From: Paenibacillus woosongensis
GTDB taxonomy: Bacteria > Bacillota > Bacilli > Paenibacillales > Paenibacillaceae
Direction: 5' to 3'
DNA: 64,000 nucleotides
Assembly (NCBI RefSeq): GCF_030122845.1
Contig: NZ_CP126084.1
Location: 2,232,001 to 2,296,000 of the forward strand
Position 1 is the first letter of the stretch, and each line of letters starts with the position of its first letter. The position numbers and the translations under genes are program-made. Shown in pieces: positions 1 through 8,489 of this stretch. The notes beneath the pieces were generated by a model. That model had not been told where the DNA came from. It was given only the letters and a program-made list of their open reading frames with translations, and searched no databases.

Positions 1-2
1 TG

Positions 3-602
3 TTATTGGCAGGACTTATGCTTTCAGGACTAGCATTGGTGCTTACAGGTAAGCTGCTAATCAGGGTATTTAAGGTACAGCATCATCCAATACATAAAGC
101 GGCTGAAATCTACGGCAAGTTTAATGATGTCTCTTATTACATAGCCAGCGAATTATCTCACCCAGGAACCAAGAGATATAAAGAAGTCATAATCACGGAG
201 AATTGGATTATAAAAATCACTACGTTTGGCTTGAATATTCTTAAAATAGCTGATGTGGTATGGGCATACAATTCAGTCACCAAACATGAACAAGGTCTGA
301 TTGGGCCGGGAATAGCTGCCGCGCCAACCGAGGTGGCAAAAACGTTTAGCGTGATGATTCATTCGAAAAACCCGATTTTACCGAAGATGAGAATTAGCAG
401 GACGCATGAACTGGACACCGTCGGGCATAGCGAGCGGAATGCGGTTGAAGGGGAACATAAAAGAAATCTGATGCTAAATATTCTAGAAGATTTGGAACAA
501 AGGCATCCGAATGCCGTTTATGAGTACTCCAGCGAGCTAGAGGAGCTATGGACCAAGGATAAAATGCTTTTTATAAGAAGTGCCGGATTCACTGTTGACT
601 AG
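3..602 (+). CDS. Hypothetical membrane-anchored protein, 5' end outside window
   Basis: The reading frame is open to the left edge, so the first visible TTG at position 6 is probably internal and the gene is 5' partial. The visible 198 residues begin with a hydrophobic stretch (about residues 1-20, glycine- and leucine-rich) that looks like a membrane segment, followed by a basic and then mixed soluble region. I do not recognise a catalytic motif. A hydrophobic start followed by a soluble domain would suit a membrane-anchored protein with its body on one side of the membrane. The frame is clean to its stop, unlike the neighbouring decayed gene at 615-1054. Function unknown. Confidence 0.6.
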   Translation, partial: LLAGLMLSGLALVLTGKLLIRVFKVQHHPIHKAAEIYGKFNDVSYYIASELSHPGTKRYKEVIITENWIIKITTFGLNILKIADVVWAYNSVTKHEQGLIGPGIAAAPTEVAKTFSVMIHSKNPILPKMRISRTHELDTVGHSERNAVEGEHKRNLMLNILEDLEQRHPNAVYEYSSELEELWTKDKMLFIRSAGFTVD

Positions 603-614
603 AAATAGATGATC

Positions 615-1054
615 AATGAAAAAGGTGTGTATCAATTCGTCAGGAGGAAGCACCAGCAGCGTAGCGAACAAAAATGAAGATGCTATGTTCATTATACATG
701 ACGAAGAAGAGTGTTGGACTTTTGCAGTCAAGGCTACTTGAAATTTGCAAATCGGAGACCGTATTTTTTGATTTAGAGCCGTAAATGATCCGTTTATTTT
801 CCGGGGCAGATTTTAGAGATCAATGTAAAGCTATTACAGGCGAAACATCTTGCCTAATATGTTTTCAATCTGGGGAGTATTTATGGTGGTTGTTCATTGG
901 TCGTATGGCGTATTTATTGCATCCTGAATTAGCGAAGTTTAAGCAGTATGGGCTGAATCAAAGACAGTTTTATGAGTGGATTGGTCAGATTAACACTTTT
1001 GAATTATCGGTGCCTTGCTATACTTCAGGAAAGAGGTCAGAGACAGTGTATTGA
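615..1054 (+). pseudogene. Decayed PP2C-type phosphatase-like gene
   Basis: Two short frames look like the ends of one gene. The first (615-740) begins MKKVCINSSGG and contains KNEDAMF followed by FAVKAT, resembling the N-terminal metal-binding part of PP2C phosphatases (NEDA, then a DGAT-like element). The second (785-1054, different frame) contains YLWWLFIGRMAYLLHPELA and LNQRQFYEWIG, then VPCYTSG, which resembles the C-terminal half of a PP2C-like protein family of Bacillaceae. The middle (the bulk of the catalytic domain) is missing and the frames do not join. Reading it as one gene with an internal deletion is inference from remembered family features; the two pieces could also be unrelated small ORFs. 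Confidence 0.4.
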
Positions 1055-1332
1055 TGATTTGCTGGGGATTTATAAATAAACATCAAGCTATGCTGCCTTC
1101 AGATAACAAAAAAACGGCACAAGGTGCCGCGGGTTTGAGCGCTGGATGTAGTACCAAGATCAGAATCCGCAAATAGCAGTACTAGTCATTCTTATGATCA
1201 TGCGCATGGAATGTGGGGCCTTTGCATAGATAGCTTTTCCCTAACCTATTTTAGTAACTTACTATTCTTTGCTTATGATCCTGATTCGGCAAGGGATCGG
1301 CGAGGAAAGCAGCGAATCAGGGAGACTAAATC

Positions 1333-2124
1333 ATGATCAATTACTTAATAACCAGCTTTTTTCTAACCATGATTATTCATACCGCGGAAACGTTGTCTTA
1401 TTCTTTAAGGTATGCCGGAGTGAAAATAAACAAAATTGCCGTTGCATTGTCCTTGACGGGTATTATGGTGCTGGTCTCAAGAACGGCAAACTTGATTCAA
1501 GCGCCATTAACTGCGAAGTTTATTGATTTTGCCAGGGCGGATCCAACATTTAACGTGCTCCAATATCTTAGAATCATCTTGATCGCTGCTTCGGTCGGGA
1601 CATTTATAGCCATTGTTCTCTTTCCTACGTTTGTGAATATTTGGGCGAGAGTGATCTCGAAGCTGGGGCTTGCGGGTTCGCTGCCGCGGCTCATTGCCAG
1701 TGTAACGGTAGCTCAGCTGCGGAATACAAAGCGTTATATCGCTAAACCAACGTTTCGTTTAAAGGAGTTTCGTTATTTGGGTGTTTCCAAGCGATTTATA
1801 TTCTTAAACGTCGTTGTAACGGCAATTTATACGGTGGGCGTGCTATCCTCCTTGTATGCGGCTCACCTGGTTCCTGAATTAAGTACGATGGCGTCGCAAT
1901 CCTCCGGTTTGATTAATGGAATCGCGACGATCCTGTTAACCATATTCATAGACCCCCAGGTAGGATTGATCACGGATCGGGCTCTTAGTCAGGAAGAGTA
2001 TAAAGAGCAGCTGGGGAAAATATACATGCTGCTGATGACATCGCGTTTCTTAGGGACGTTGGCTGCGCAAACATTGCTCCTTCCAGCATCCTATTTTATA
2101 TGCAAGGTCATCCTGCTGATCTAG
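1333..2124 (+). CDS. amj: Lipid II flippase, Amj family
   Basis: The 263-residue, strongly hydrophobic protein matches Amj (YdaH of Bacillus subtilis), the alternative to MurJ that flips the peptidoglycan precursor lipid II across the cytoplasmic membrane. Recognisable features are the N-terminal TLSYSLRYAGV segment, the VLVSRTANLIQAPL motif near residue 50, and several further membrane helices to the C-terminus. Length is that of the family (about 260). The ATG is preceded by GGGAG about 10 bases upstream. It stands alone between a decayed gene and a convergent lyase gene, with a strong terminator after it. A short hairpin (cggcac/gtgccg, about 1115-1129) lies upstream in the otherwise empty leader. 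In B. subtilis amj is activated by envelope stress through SigM; no matching promoter was identified here. Confidence 0.9.
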   Translation: MINYLITSFFLTMIIHTAETLSYSLRYAGVKINKIAVALSLTGIMVLVSRTANLIQAPLTAKFIDFARADPTFNVLQYLRIILIAASVGTFIAIVLFPTFVNIWARVISKLGLAGSLPRLIASVTVAQLRNTKRYIAKPTFRLKEFRYLGVSKRFIFLNVVVTAIYTVGVLSSLYAAHLVPELSTMASQSSGLINGIATILLTIFIDPQVGLITDRALSQEEYKEQLGKIYMLLMTSRFLGTLAAQTLLLPASYFICKVILLI

Positions 2125-2154
2125 GGCAGCGGTAATGTACCGCCACGACAAACA

Positions 2155-2195
2155 GGCTGATCCGAATCAACTTGATTCGAGTCAGCCCGTTTTTT
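2155..2195 (+). terminator. Rho-independent terminator after amj
   Basis: GGCTGA pairs with TCAGCC and an inner CGAATCAA pairs with TTGATTCG, followed by six T residues at 2190-2195. It lies between the convergent amj and the lyase gene. Confidence 0.85.
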
Positions 2196-2205
2196 ATAAG
2201 ATTGG

Positions 2206-5200
2206 TTATTTAACTTTAACTGTGACAATATCGCTTTTCGTGATGCCGCTGCTGTTTTCCAGTTCTACCTGGTACTTATATTCTCCGGCGGTTTTGCCTT
2301 CGATCATGGTCACCGCATATTGTGCGTGCGGAGTAGAAGCGGTGAGAGTCTGGGTATCCATAAGAACGCCGTTTTCGTAAAGGCGATAGACGGTGGCGTT
2401 CGTGCCCCACCATAAATTCATCGTCAGCTGATAGCTGCCGTCGCCGTCCCAATTATCATCGGCCAGTACCGGTTTGGCCGGGGCAGCATGTTTAACGGTA
2501 ACGGTTCGGGCTTCACAGGCGGTCGTGCCGAATTTATTGATAAGTTCGCAGGTGTAGGTATAGGTCCCGTTCGGCCGCCCCGTAATTTCCGTAGAAGCTA
2601 TCTGTGCGGAGGGAGAATCGTCCGTCAGCTTCTGCGTATCGATCAGCTGCCCGTTCTCATAGAGCTTATACTCGCTGCCATTATTACCCCACCACATGTT
2701 CATGATAATGGTATAGTCGCCGTCTAGCAGGCCAGTGTCGTATCCGTTATTATCGGTTAATGCCGGCTTCCCAGGAGCCCCAGAAGCTTTAATCGGCTCC
2801 TCCGGTTCATTAGGCGCTCCTGCATAAGTGATCAGCGGGGGTTTAGGCTGCTCCATGCCTTCGCCCAGGAAGAAGCCCGGATGCGGCGGCTGGTTGTAGC
2901 CGGCGTTCTGCCAGGCGACCGCGAGGCGGTATACTGGATCATGCATCAAAGTACGAAGCTTGTATTCCGTCGGATCTACGGTGGTGTAGACGTGAAGCTC
3001 CGTACTATCTTCGGATCGCCAGATGACCTCTTCCCGCCAGTCGCCGAACAGATCGGCCTGCAGCGACGGATTTCCTTTCGTGTAGTTGTTGGATAAGGTG
3101 CCTTCAGCCGTCAGCAGGTTCATGGTCGTTTTATTTTTGTAATCCCATTTATCGATCGTACCTGTACCCGTCTTCGTTTCGGTATTCCATTTGTGGTCGA
3201 GCAGCTCGCGCAGCAGGTCGCCGTCCCACCAAATTGCAAAGTTGGCGGAGGACGGGATTTTCTCGCTAATTAACTCGCCTCGTGCGCTATAGAGCCCCGT
3301 AATCGGAATATGCTCCTCATTCGTAATTGTCGACGCCCATGCTTCCTCTCCTGGATAATTCGGATCGATATCGGCGCTCATGCCTCTACCGGTATCCTTG
3401 CCCGTAAATGCGCCCCAGAGAATTTCACCGGTGGCTGCATCATGCATCTCCAGTCCGAACTTGGCACCTGTGCTCTCATGCACCCCGAATACCTCAAGTC
3501 CAGGGCGGGTCGGGTCAAGATCTCCGAAGTGCAGGGCATCGCCATGGCCAAGCTCCGTGCTGTACAGAATCTGGCCATCATCATCAATCGTGATGGCGCC
3601 AAAAATGATTTCATCCTTGCCGTCATGGTCCACATCGCCGACCGACAGATTGTGGTTGCCTTGGCCGACATAGCTTCCGTTGCCTTTATCATTCGTATCA
3701 AAACGCCATTGCTTCGTTAACTGGCCATCCTTGAAGCTGTATGCAACCAGTACGGTACGGGTATAGTAGCCCCGGCTGAAAATAACGCTCGGATGCTCTC
3801 CGTCCAAATAGGCCACAGCGGCCAGGAAGCGGTCGACCCGGTTGCCGTACGTGTCGCCCCATGCCCCCACATCTCCGCGCGGCGGGTCATAGGGGACGGT
3901 AGACAATTCAGCACCGGTCTCGCCGTCAAATACGGTGAGGAACTCGTCGCCGAGAAGTACGTAGCCCGTGCTGTTCCGGTGATCCTTAGTGGTGTCGCCG
4001 ATGACCTTGCCTTGGCCGTCGACCGTTCCGTCAGCCGTCTTCAGTACGATTTCAGCTTTGCCGTCTCCGTCCAGGTCGTATACTAGGAACGGGGAATAAT
4101 GAGCTCCGGCCCGAATGTTATGACCAAGATTAATGCGCCACAGCTGCGTTCCATCCAGCTTGTATCCATCCAAATAGACGATTCCGGTATAGCCGCTCTG
4201 CGAATTATCCTTGGCATTGGAAGGCGACCACATCAGGACGATTTCATAAGCGCCGTCCCCATCCAGATCGCCGATGCTGGCATCGTTGGCAGTGTACGTA
4301 TAAGGCTGGCCGTCCTTCGTATAAGCATCAGCCGGTTTTTGCAGCGGAATCGACAGATATTGCTGCTGCCATACGCCGAACTCATCGCTGGCATCCTTTT
4401 CTTTACCGCCGATGACCGTCGTTATTATATATTTGGAATGTTCCTTTCCCTGCAGATCCACGAAATTCGTGCTGCTTGCGATCGGCTCTTTGTTTACTTT
4501 GATGCCGTCGCGATAAATGTTGAATGCGATATTGTCCGGATCCAGTCCAAGCATTCTCCACCCGATGTAGTTGCCGTCCTTCGTCTTTACCGCCACAGGA
4601 GCCCGGTCCAAATACTCCATCTCGCGGTACAAAGTCGTTACCGCCTCGGTCACAAGCATTTCCGACATCTCGGAGATACCTCCAGCATTAACTGACGCGA
4701 CTTTATAGTAATAAGGGATGGTCGTAAGCACGGCCGGGTCCGTGTAAGAGTTTGTTTTAGTTTTCCCAATAAGCGTGTATTCGCCGTCCGGTCTGATTGC
4801 GCGATAGACATTAAAGAACCGGGCCTCTTTCACGGTATCCCAGGCGATGGTCACATCATTTTTATGGATCGCCTGAACGGCAAGTGCAGCAGGCACCGGA
4901 GCCAGCGGCTGGCTGGGATCGATCATGGTTACAGTTATTCCGTCCGATGGCACGGATTCAAATCCGCCATGGTCCATTGAAGTTACGCTATAAACATAGG
5001 TCAAGCCTACATCCGCCGTTGTATCGGTAAATGAGGTGTCGGTCGTTTCCCCGATCAGTTCGGGATGGGCAGATCCTTCGGTTTGGCGGTAAACCTGGTA
5101 TTTAGCCGTATCTGTTGCGCTTGCCTGCCAGGTTAGCTTGGCGGTGACCGGATCATTCGCCAGCTGCAGCTCAACCAACTGGAGCGAATCCGGCGCAAGC

Positions 5201-7221
5201 AGTATAGGCGTGATCTCCAGACCGTTGAGATGAGCCGTTTGTCCGCTGAAGACGAGATTCATTTGCCCGTCGGTCACTGCAATCTGATTGAAGACCTTCT
5301 CGGCGATATTTTCTTTGCCGGAGGAGACGGTGCCATAATCTTTTCCTTCAATATTGACATTGGTTCTAGTCGAGCCGATCCAATCTCCGGTATATGTTTT
5401 GACGGAGTAGGAGCCGTTCGGCACATCGACCTTGAATTCATAGCTTCCGCCAAAATAAATGATGAAATCCCGGCGCAGGGCATCGGTTGCACTTCCGCGA
5501 TCCCGATCGTCCATGCCTGCGCTTGAAGTGAGCCCGTAACCAAGCTCTGGCGTATACAGCGTTTGGCGAGTTACCTCCGTGTAGCCTTCGGCCACCGGGG
5601 CACCAACTGGACCGAAATCGTATTTATATTGGGCAGATTTCGTTCCAATGCGAATTTCATCTGAGGGCTCGGATTCTCCTCGCCCATTTACGGCGGTAAC
5701 GCGAACGGTATAGCCAGTCCCCTCTGTCATGCCGCTGATCGTCATAGAGGGAATGGTGGAGGTTCCGATCATCTTGTAGGCTGATTCCGGCTCTGTGGCC
5801 AGCTTGCGGTAAACCTTGTAGATTTCTGCAGTTTCAGCCGCGTTCCATTTCAGGACTGCACCTGCATTGCTAATGCTGCCCGCTGTCAGCCCCTGCGGTT
5901 TGGCTGGCACATGATCAGGCTGCGCGATCTCTTTCACATAGTCCGAAAGCGGCATGAATCCGAGCTGCTGTATTCCGCTAGCAACAAGTCTGGCGATTTG
6001 GATTGCGCCGTATTCCTGGAAGTGGGTGTCGTCTGCTGAACCGTTAGGGAAGGCCTGGTAGACGCCTGGATCAACGTGCAGGAAAACGGAACGCGCGGCT
6101 TCCGGACCAATGGAGTCGTAGTATGCAACACTTGACGCACTTAAGTCGACGAGCTCCACATCTAGCTCATGTGCAACTTCCTTCATCGATTTCACGTATT
6201 CCGGGAAGCTGACATTGAATTTGCCTGTAGCTGCATTAAAATCCCTCCGGCCGACAGGGGTAATCAAGATAGGCGTAGCCCCGCGCTGTCTCGCGCCAAG
6301 AACATAGGATTTAAGATAGGTTTTGAAATCCTCGGGCGAGGTATAACGCTCCGGTCGGCTAATCGTTGCGTCGTTATGGCCGAATTGGACAAGCAAGTAA
6401 TCGCCGGGTTTGATGACCCGCAATATTTCATCCAGCCTGCCCTCATATACAAAAGACCTTGAGCTGCGGCCGCCGATCGCGCGATTATCGATAAGGACAT
6501 CGTCTGTAAAATACCGGCCGATCATTTGCCCCCAGCCTGCCTGCGGCTGCCAATAAGGGTCATAGGTCTGAACCGTGGAATCGCTGGCGAGAAAAACGAC
6601 CGGCCGCTCGCCCGGCTCGCGCTCCGGCTGCTTACGGATGACAAGTGCATTGATATTCGGGGCCGAACCGGTAAAGTCCAAGCTCAACTGTCCATCAATC
6701 AAGGCGATATCAAAATCCATCTCCAAAAATTGCCCAGCCAGCTTGGCTGTTGGCTGCACCTTCTGAATCGTCTCCGCTGTGATGGCGATATCCGTCGGTC
6801 CGCTCTCATCGCCCGCGATTAGTGAGACCGTGTAGTCGCCACTCGGGAGATCCACAATAAACGCTGTATCTCTAGGAATAGCGAAATCGGATTTCAGCGG
6901 GTGGGATGTACCCCGATCCTGCTCGGAAACCTGGGATGGGTCGGCGAAGCCGTAACCCCGTTCTTGAGAGTAGGGGGTAGCAGCAGTGACTTTCATGTAA
7001 CCGCTTGCAACTTCACCGGGACCAAAATCAAAGCGAACCTCATCGTTAGCCAGCAAGGGGACTGGATCGGCATAGACAGCGCTTGTGACTGTCTCCGGTA
7101 AGGGATTGAGGGCTTCAGGCTCCATTGCCTGCGCAATTGATCCGATGGGGAGTACAGTGCTGAAGTGCATAACCATAATTAAAAAAACAAGGAAAGGTTG
7201 TTTATGAACATTGCTTTGCAT
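2206..7221 (-). CDS. Secreted rhamnogalacturonan acetylesterase / PL11 rhamnogalacturonan lyase fusion
   Basis: A multidomain secreted enzyme for the pectin backbone rhamnogalacturonan I (numbering from the ATG at 7230). It has a signal peptide (to about 36), a malectin/galactose-binding-like domain (about 65-200), and an SGNH rhamnogalacturonan acetylesterase (about 209-425; FLASDST block, GGRSSRS, GHND near 284, DDTHFQEYG near 400 with catalytic Asp/His). Then come a fibronectin type III domain (about 440-530), a second galactose-binding-like domain (535-675), two further FN3 modules (680-865), a PL11 lyase (about 868-1470) with repeated calcium-type DLDGDG motifs, and two tandem Ig-like modules (1474-1674). 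Deacetylation should expose the backbone to the lyase. The second ATG (7221) is preferred: AGAGGG sits 10 bases upstream, but only 1 base before the first ATG. A perfect cre site lies about 50 bases upstream. The frame is intact over 5 kb. Confidence 0.93.
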   Translation of the reverse strand: MQSNVHKQPFLVFLIMVMHFSTVLPIGSIAQAMEPEALNPLPETVTSAVYADPVPLLANDEVRFDFGPGEVASGYMKVTAATPYSQERGYGFADPSQVSEQDRGTSHPLKSDFAIPRDTAFIVDLPSGDYTVSLIAGDESGPTDIAITAETIQKVQPTAKLAGQFLEMDFDIALIDGQLSLDFTGSAPNINALVIRKQPEREPGERPVVFLASDSTVQTYDPYWQPQAGWGQMIGRYFTDDVLIDNRAIGGRSSRSFVYEGRLDEILRVIKPGDYLLVQFGHNDATISRPERYTSPEDFKTYLKSYVLGARQRGATPILITPVGRRDFNAATGKFNVSFPEYVKSMKEVAHELDVELVDLSASSVAYYDSIGPEAARSVFLHVDPGVYQAFPNGSADDTHFQEYGAIQIARLVASGIQQLGFMPLSDYVKEIAQPDHVPAKPQGLTAGSISNAGAVLKWNAAETAEIYKVYRKLATEPESAYKMIGTSTIPSMTISGMTEGTGYTVRVTAVNGRGESEPSDEIRIGTKSAQYKYDFGPVGAPVAEGYTEVTRQTLYTPELGYGLTSSAGMDDRDRGSATDALRRDFIIYFGGSYEFKVDVPNGSYSVKTYTGDWIGSTRTNVNIEGKDYGTVSSGKENIAEKVFNQIAVTDGQMNLVFSGQTAHLNGLEITPILLAPDSLQLVELQLANDPVTAKLTWQASATDTAKYQVYRQTEGSAHPELIGETTDTSFTDTTADVGLTYVYSVTSMDHGGFESVPSDGITVTMIDPSQPLAPVPAALAVQAIHKNDVTIAWDTVKEARFFNVYRAIRPDGEYTLIGKTKTNSYTDPAVLTTIPYYYKVASVNAGGISEMSEMLVTEAVTTLYREMEYLDRAPVAVKTKDGNYIGWRMLGLDPDNIAFNIYRDGIKVNKEPIASSTNFVDLQGKEHSKYIITTVIGGKEKDASDEFGVWQQQYLSIPLQKPADAYTKDGQPYTYTANDASIGDLDGDGAYEIVLMWSPSNAKDNSQSGYTGIVYLDGYKLDGTQLWRINLGHNIRAGAHYSPFLVYDLDGDGKAEIVLKTADGTVDGQGKVIGDTTKDHRNSTGYVLLGDEFLTVFDGETGAELSTVPYDPPRGDVGAWGDTYGNRVDRFLAAVAYLDGEHPSVIFSRGYYTRTVLVAYSFKDGQLTKQWRFDTNDKGNGSYVGQGNHNLSVGDVDHDGKDEIIFGAITIDDDGQILYSTELGHGDALHFGDLDPTRPGLEVFGVHESTGAKFGLEMHDAATGEILWGAFTGKDTGRGMSADIDPNYPGEEAWASTITNEEHIPITGLYSARGELISEKIPSSANFAIWWDGDLLRELLDHKWNTETKTGTGTIDKWDYKNKTTMNLLTAEGTLSNNYTKGNPSLQADLFGDWREEVIWRSEDSTELHVYTTVDPTEYKLRTLMHDPVYRLAVAWQNAGYNQPPHPGFFLGEGMEQPKPPLITYAGAPNEPEEPIKASGAPGKPALTDNNGYDTGLLDGDYTIIMNMWWGNNGSEYKLYENGQLIDTQKLTDDSPSAQIASTEITGRPNGTYTYTCELINKFGTTACEARTVTVKHAAPAKPVLADDNWDGDGSYQLTMNLWWGTNATVYRLYENGVLMDTQTLTASTPHAQYAVTMIEGKTAGEYKYQVELENSSGITKSDIVTVKVK

Positions 7222-7269
7222 AATTGCCATACCCTCTTTCTAATTTAATATAGTAAGTCTCCAGGCAGG

Positions 7270-7283
7270 TGTAAGCGATTACA
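7270..7283 (-). promoter_or_regulatory. cre site (CcpA operator) of the rhamnogalacturonan lyase gene
   Basis: TGTAAGCGATTACA matches the cre consensus TGWAANCGNTNWCA at every position. It lies about 50 bases upstream of the start and downstream of a plausible -35 (TTGACA, read on the minus strand at 7319-7314), a placement expected to block transcription when preferred sugars are present. Confidence 0.85.
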
Positions 7284-7542
7284 AATAAATTAGAAATAAC
7301 GATAGTTATTTCTTGTCAAATAATAATTATCCCCCTTTCACCCGTAATTTTTGAAATATTTGCTAATTACATTTAAGATCATAGCATTTTTATTTGACAA
7401 TAAAGGTTCACGAAACAGTTATTTTTCCTTAAAAATCAGACTTTTTGGCACATGGGCTGCATTTAGCCGATGCATAAAATGGCTTGTTCATCCGCATCCT
7501 ACAGTTGGACTATATAAGCAAAGAAGGGGGGCAGAATGCGAA

Positions 7543-7701
7543 ATGAGCAAGGAGAAACAAAGCCTTAGCAAATATGAAGTGCAGCGGAATTCGCTGAATA
7601 AGATGCCGGTTCCAGACAAGGATAGAGAAGAGTTTGCCAAGGAAATGGTCGAAGACGCCAAAGCGGCGTTTGGGCAAGAACATGCCGACAATAAGAAATA
7701 A
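7543..7701 (+). CDS. Small hydrophilic hypothetical protein
   Basis: A 52-residue, lysine- and glutamate-rich protein (MSKEKQSLSKYEVQRN to HADNKK) with no hydrophobic segment or cysteine. The frame is open further upstream to 7351, but the A/G-rich aagaaggggg ends 11 bases before this ATG, and the composition changes there, so the short form is chosen. A TTGACA at 7394-7399 is a possible -35. A hairpin follows at 7724-7761, so the gene is probably transcribed alone. Family and role are not recognised. Confidence 0.6.
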   Translation: MSKEKQSLSKYEVQRNSLNKMPVPDKDREEFAKEMVEDAKAAFGQEHADNKK

Positions 7702-7723
7702 TTTGTCTCGAATCGGGGATATG

Positions 7724-7761
7724 AAGGGTGCCTTGACGGTTATTTAACCGCAGGCACCCTT
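7724..7761 (+). terminator. Hairpin, probable terminator
   Basis: AAGGGTGCC pairs perfectly with GGCACCCTT, with an inner GGTT/AACC. The T-run is not immediate (TTTTTT lies at 7775-7780), so termination may be partial. Confidence 0.55.
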
Positions 7762-7860
7762 GTTGGTGTAGCCATTTTTTCATGAACGAAGGAAGGAGTT
7801 GGACATCGGAACTCCGAATAATAGGATAAACAGAAGCATGCATATAAGGAGAAATTTGTT

Positions 7861-8337
7861 GTGGAGTTTACAGTTCAGCTGCTCAAAAATATGGAGGATG
7901 CCCCGTTCGAATTATTACTGCTTGCCGATCCCTCTAAGCGGAATGTGCAGGAATATTTGCAGAGAGGCCGATGCTACATTGCTGCAAATAGACTAAAAAC
8001 GATCGGCGTTTTCGTATTGCTATGGACGCGTCCAGGGACAATGGAAATCGTGAATATTGCCGTACGTGAGGAGTATCAGGGCCAGGGTATCGGCAAGCAG
8101 CTCGTCTTGCATGCGATCGGCGAAGCCATTGAACAACATGCGAGGACGGTCGAAATCGGCACGGGAAATTCGAGCCTGAGCCAACTGGGGTTATATCAGA
8201 AATGCGGATTCAGAATTACGGGAGTGGATCGTGATTTCTTTATCCGGCATTATGATGAGGCGATCTTTGAGAACGGAATACAGTGCAGGGACATGATCAG
8301 GTTAAGTTACGATTTACCAGGAACGGAATGCAGGTAA
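7861..8337 (+). CDS. GNAT family N-acetyltransferase
   Basis: A 158-residue protein of the GCN5-related acetyltransferase fold, which transfers an acetyl group from acetyl-CoA to an amine. The acetyl-CoA binding motif A is visible as VREEYQGQGIGKQL near residues 69-82, preceded by the beta-4 strand EIVNIAV and followed by a typical C-terminal NSSLSQLGLYQKCGFR segment. It starts with GTG at 7861, with AAGGAG nine bases upstream. Substrate is not predictable. It stands alone between two hairpins. Confidence 0.88.
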   Translation: MEFTVQLLKNMEDAPFELLLLADPSKRNVQEYLQRGRCYIAANRLKTIGVFVLLWTRPGTMEIVNIAVREEYQGQGIGKQLVLHAIGEAIEQHARTVEIGTGNSSLSQLGLYQKCGFRITGVDRDFFIRHYDEAIFENGIQCRDMIRLSYDLPGTECR

Positions 8338-8426
8338 CAAGACGAATGCTATTTCATAGAATGCCCCGAGGATGAAGCTTGGGGGTCGGTTCAAGTAAAT
8401 ATTCCGATGAATGAAGCAGCAGAAAG

Positions 8427-8460
8427 AGAAACCCTTTGGTCAGATGACTAAAGGGTTTCT
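8427..8460 (-). terminator. Terminator of the GH16 gene
   Basis: AGAAACCCTTT pairs with AAAGGGTTTCT, extended inward by GTCA/TGAC with one wobble. On the minus strand it is followed by the T-rich CTTTCT; it may also end the plus-strand acetyltransferase transcript. Confidence 0.75.
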
Positions 8461-8489
8461 GGTGTATACAGCGGCCGCTCAGCCGCCGG

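Noticed and set aside
1269-1526. An 85-codon plus-strand frame overlapping amj
   Set aside because: It lies in another frame over a clear amj gene, has no family features and no good ribosome binding site.
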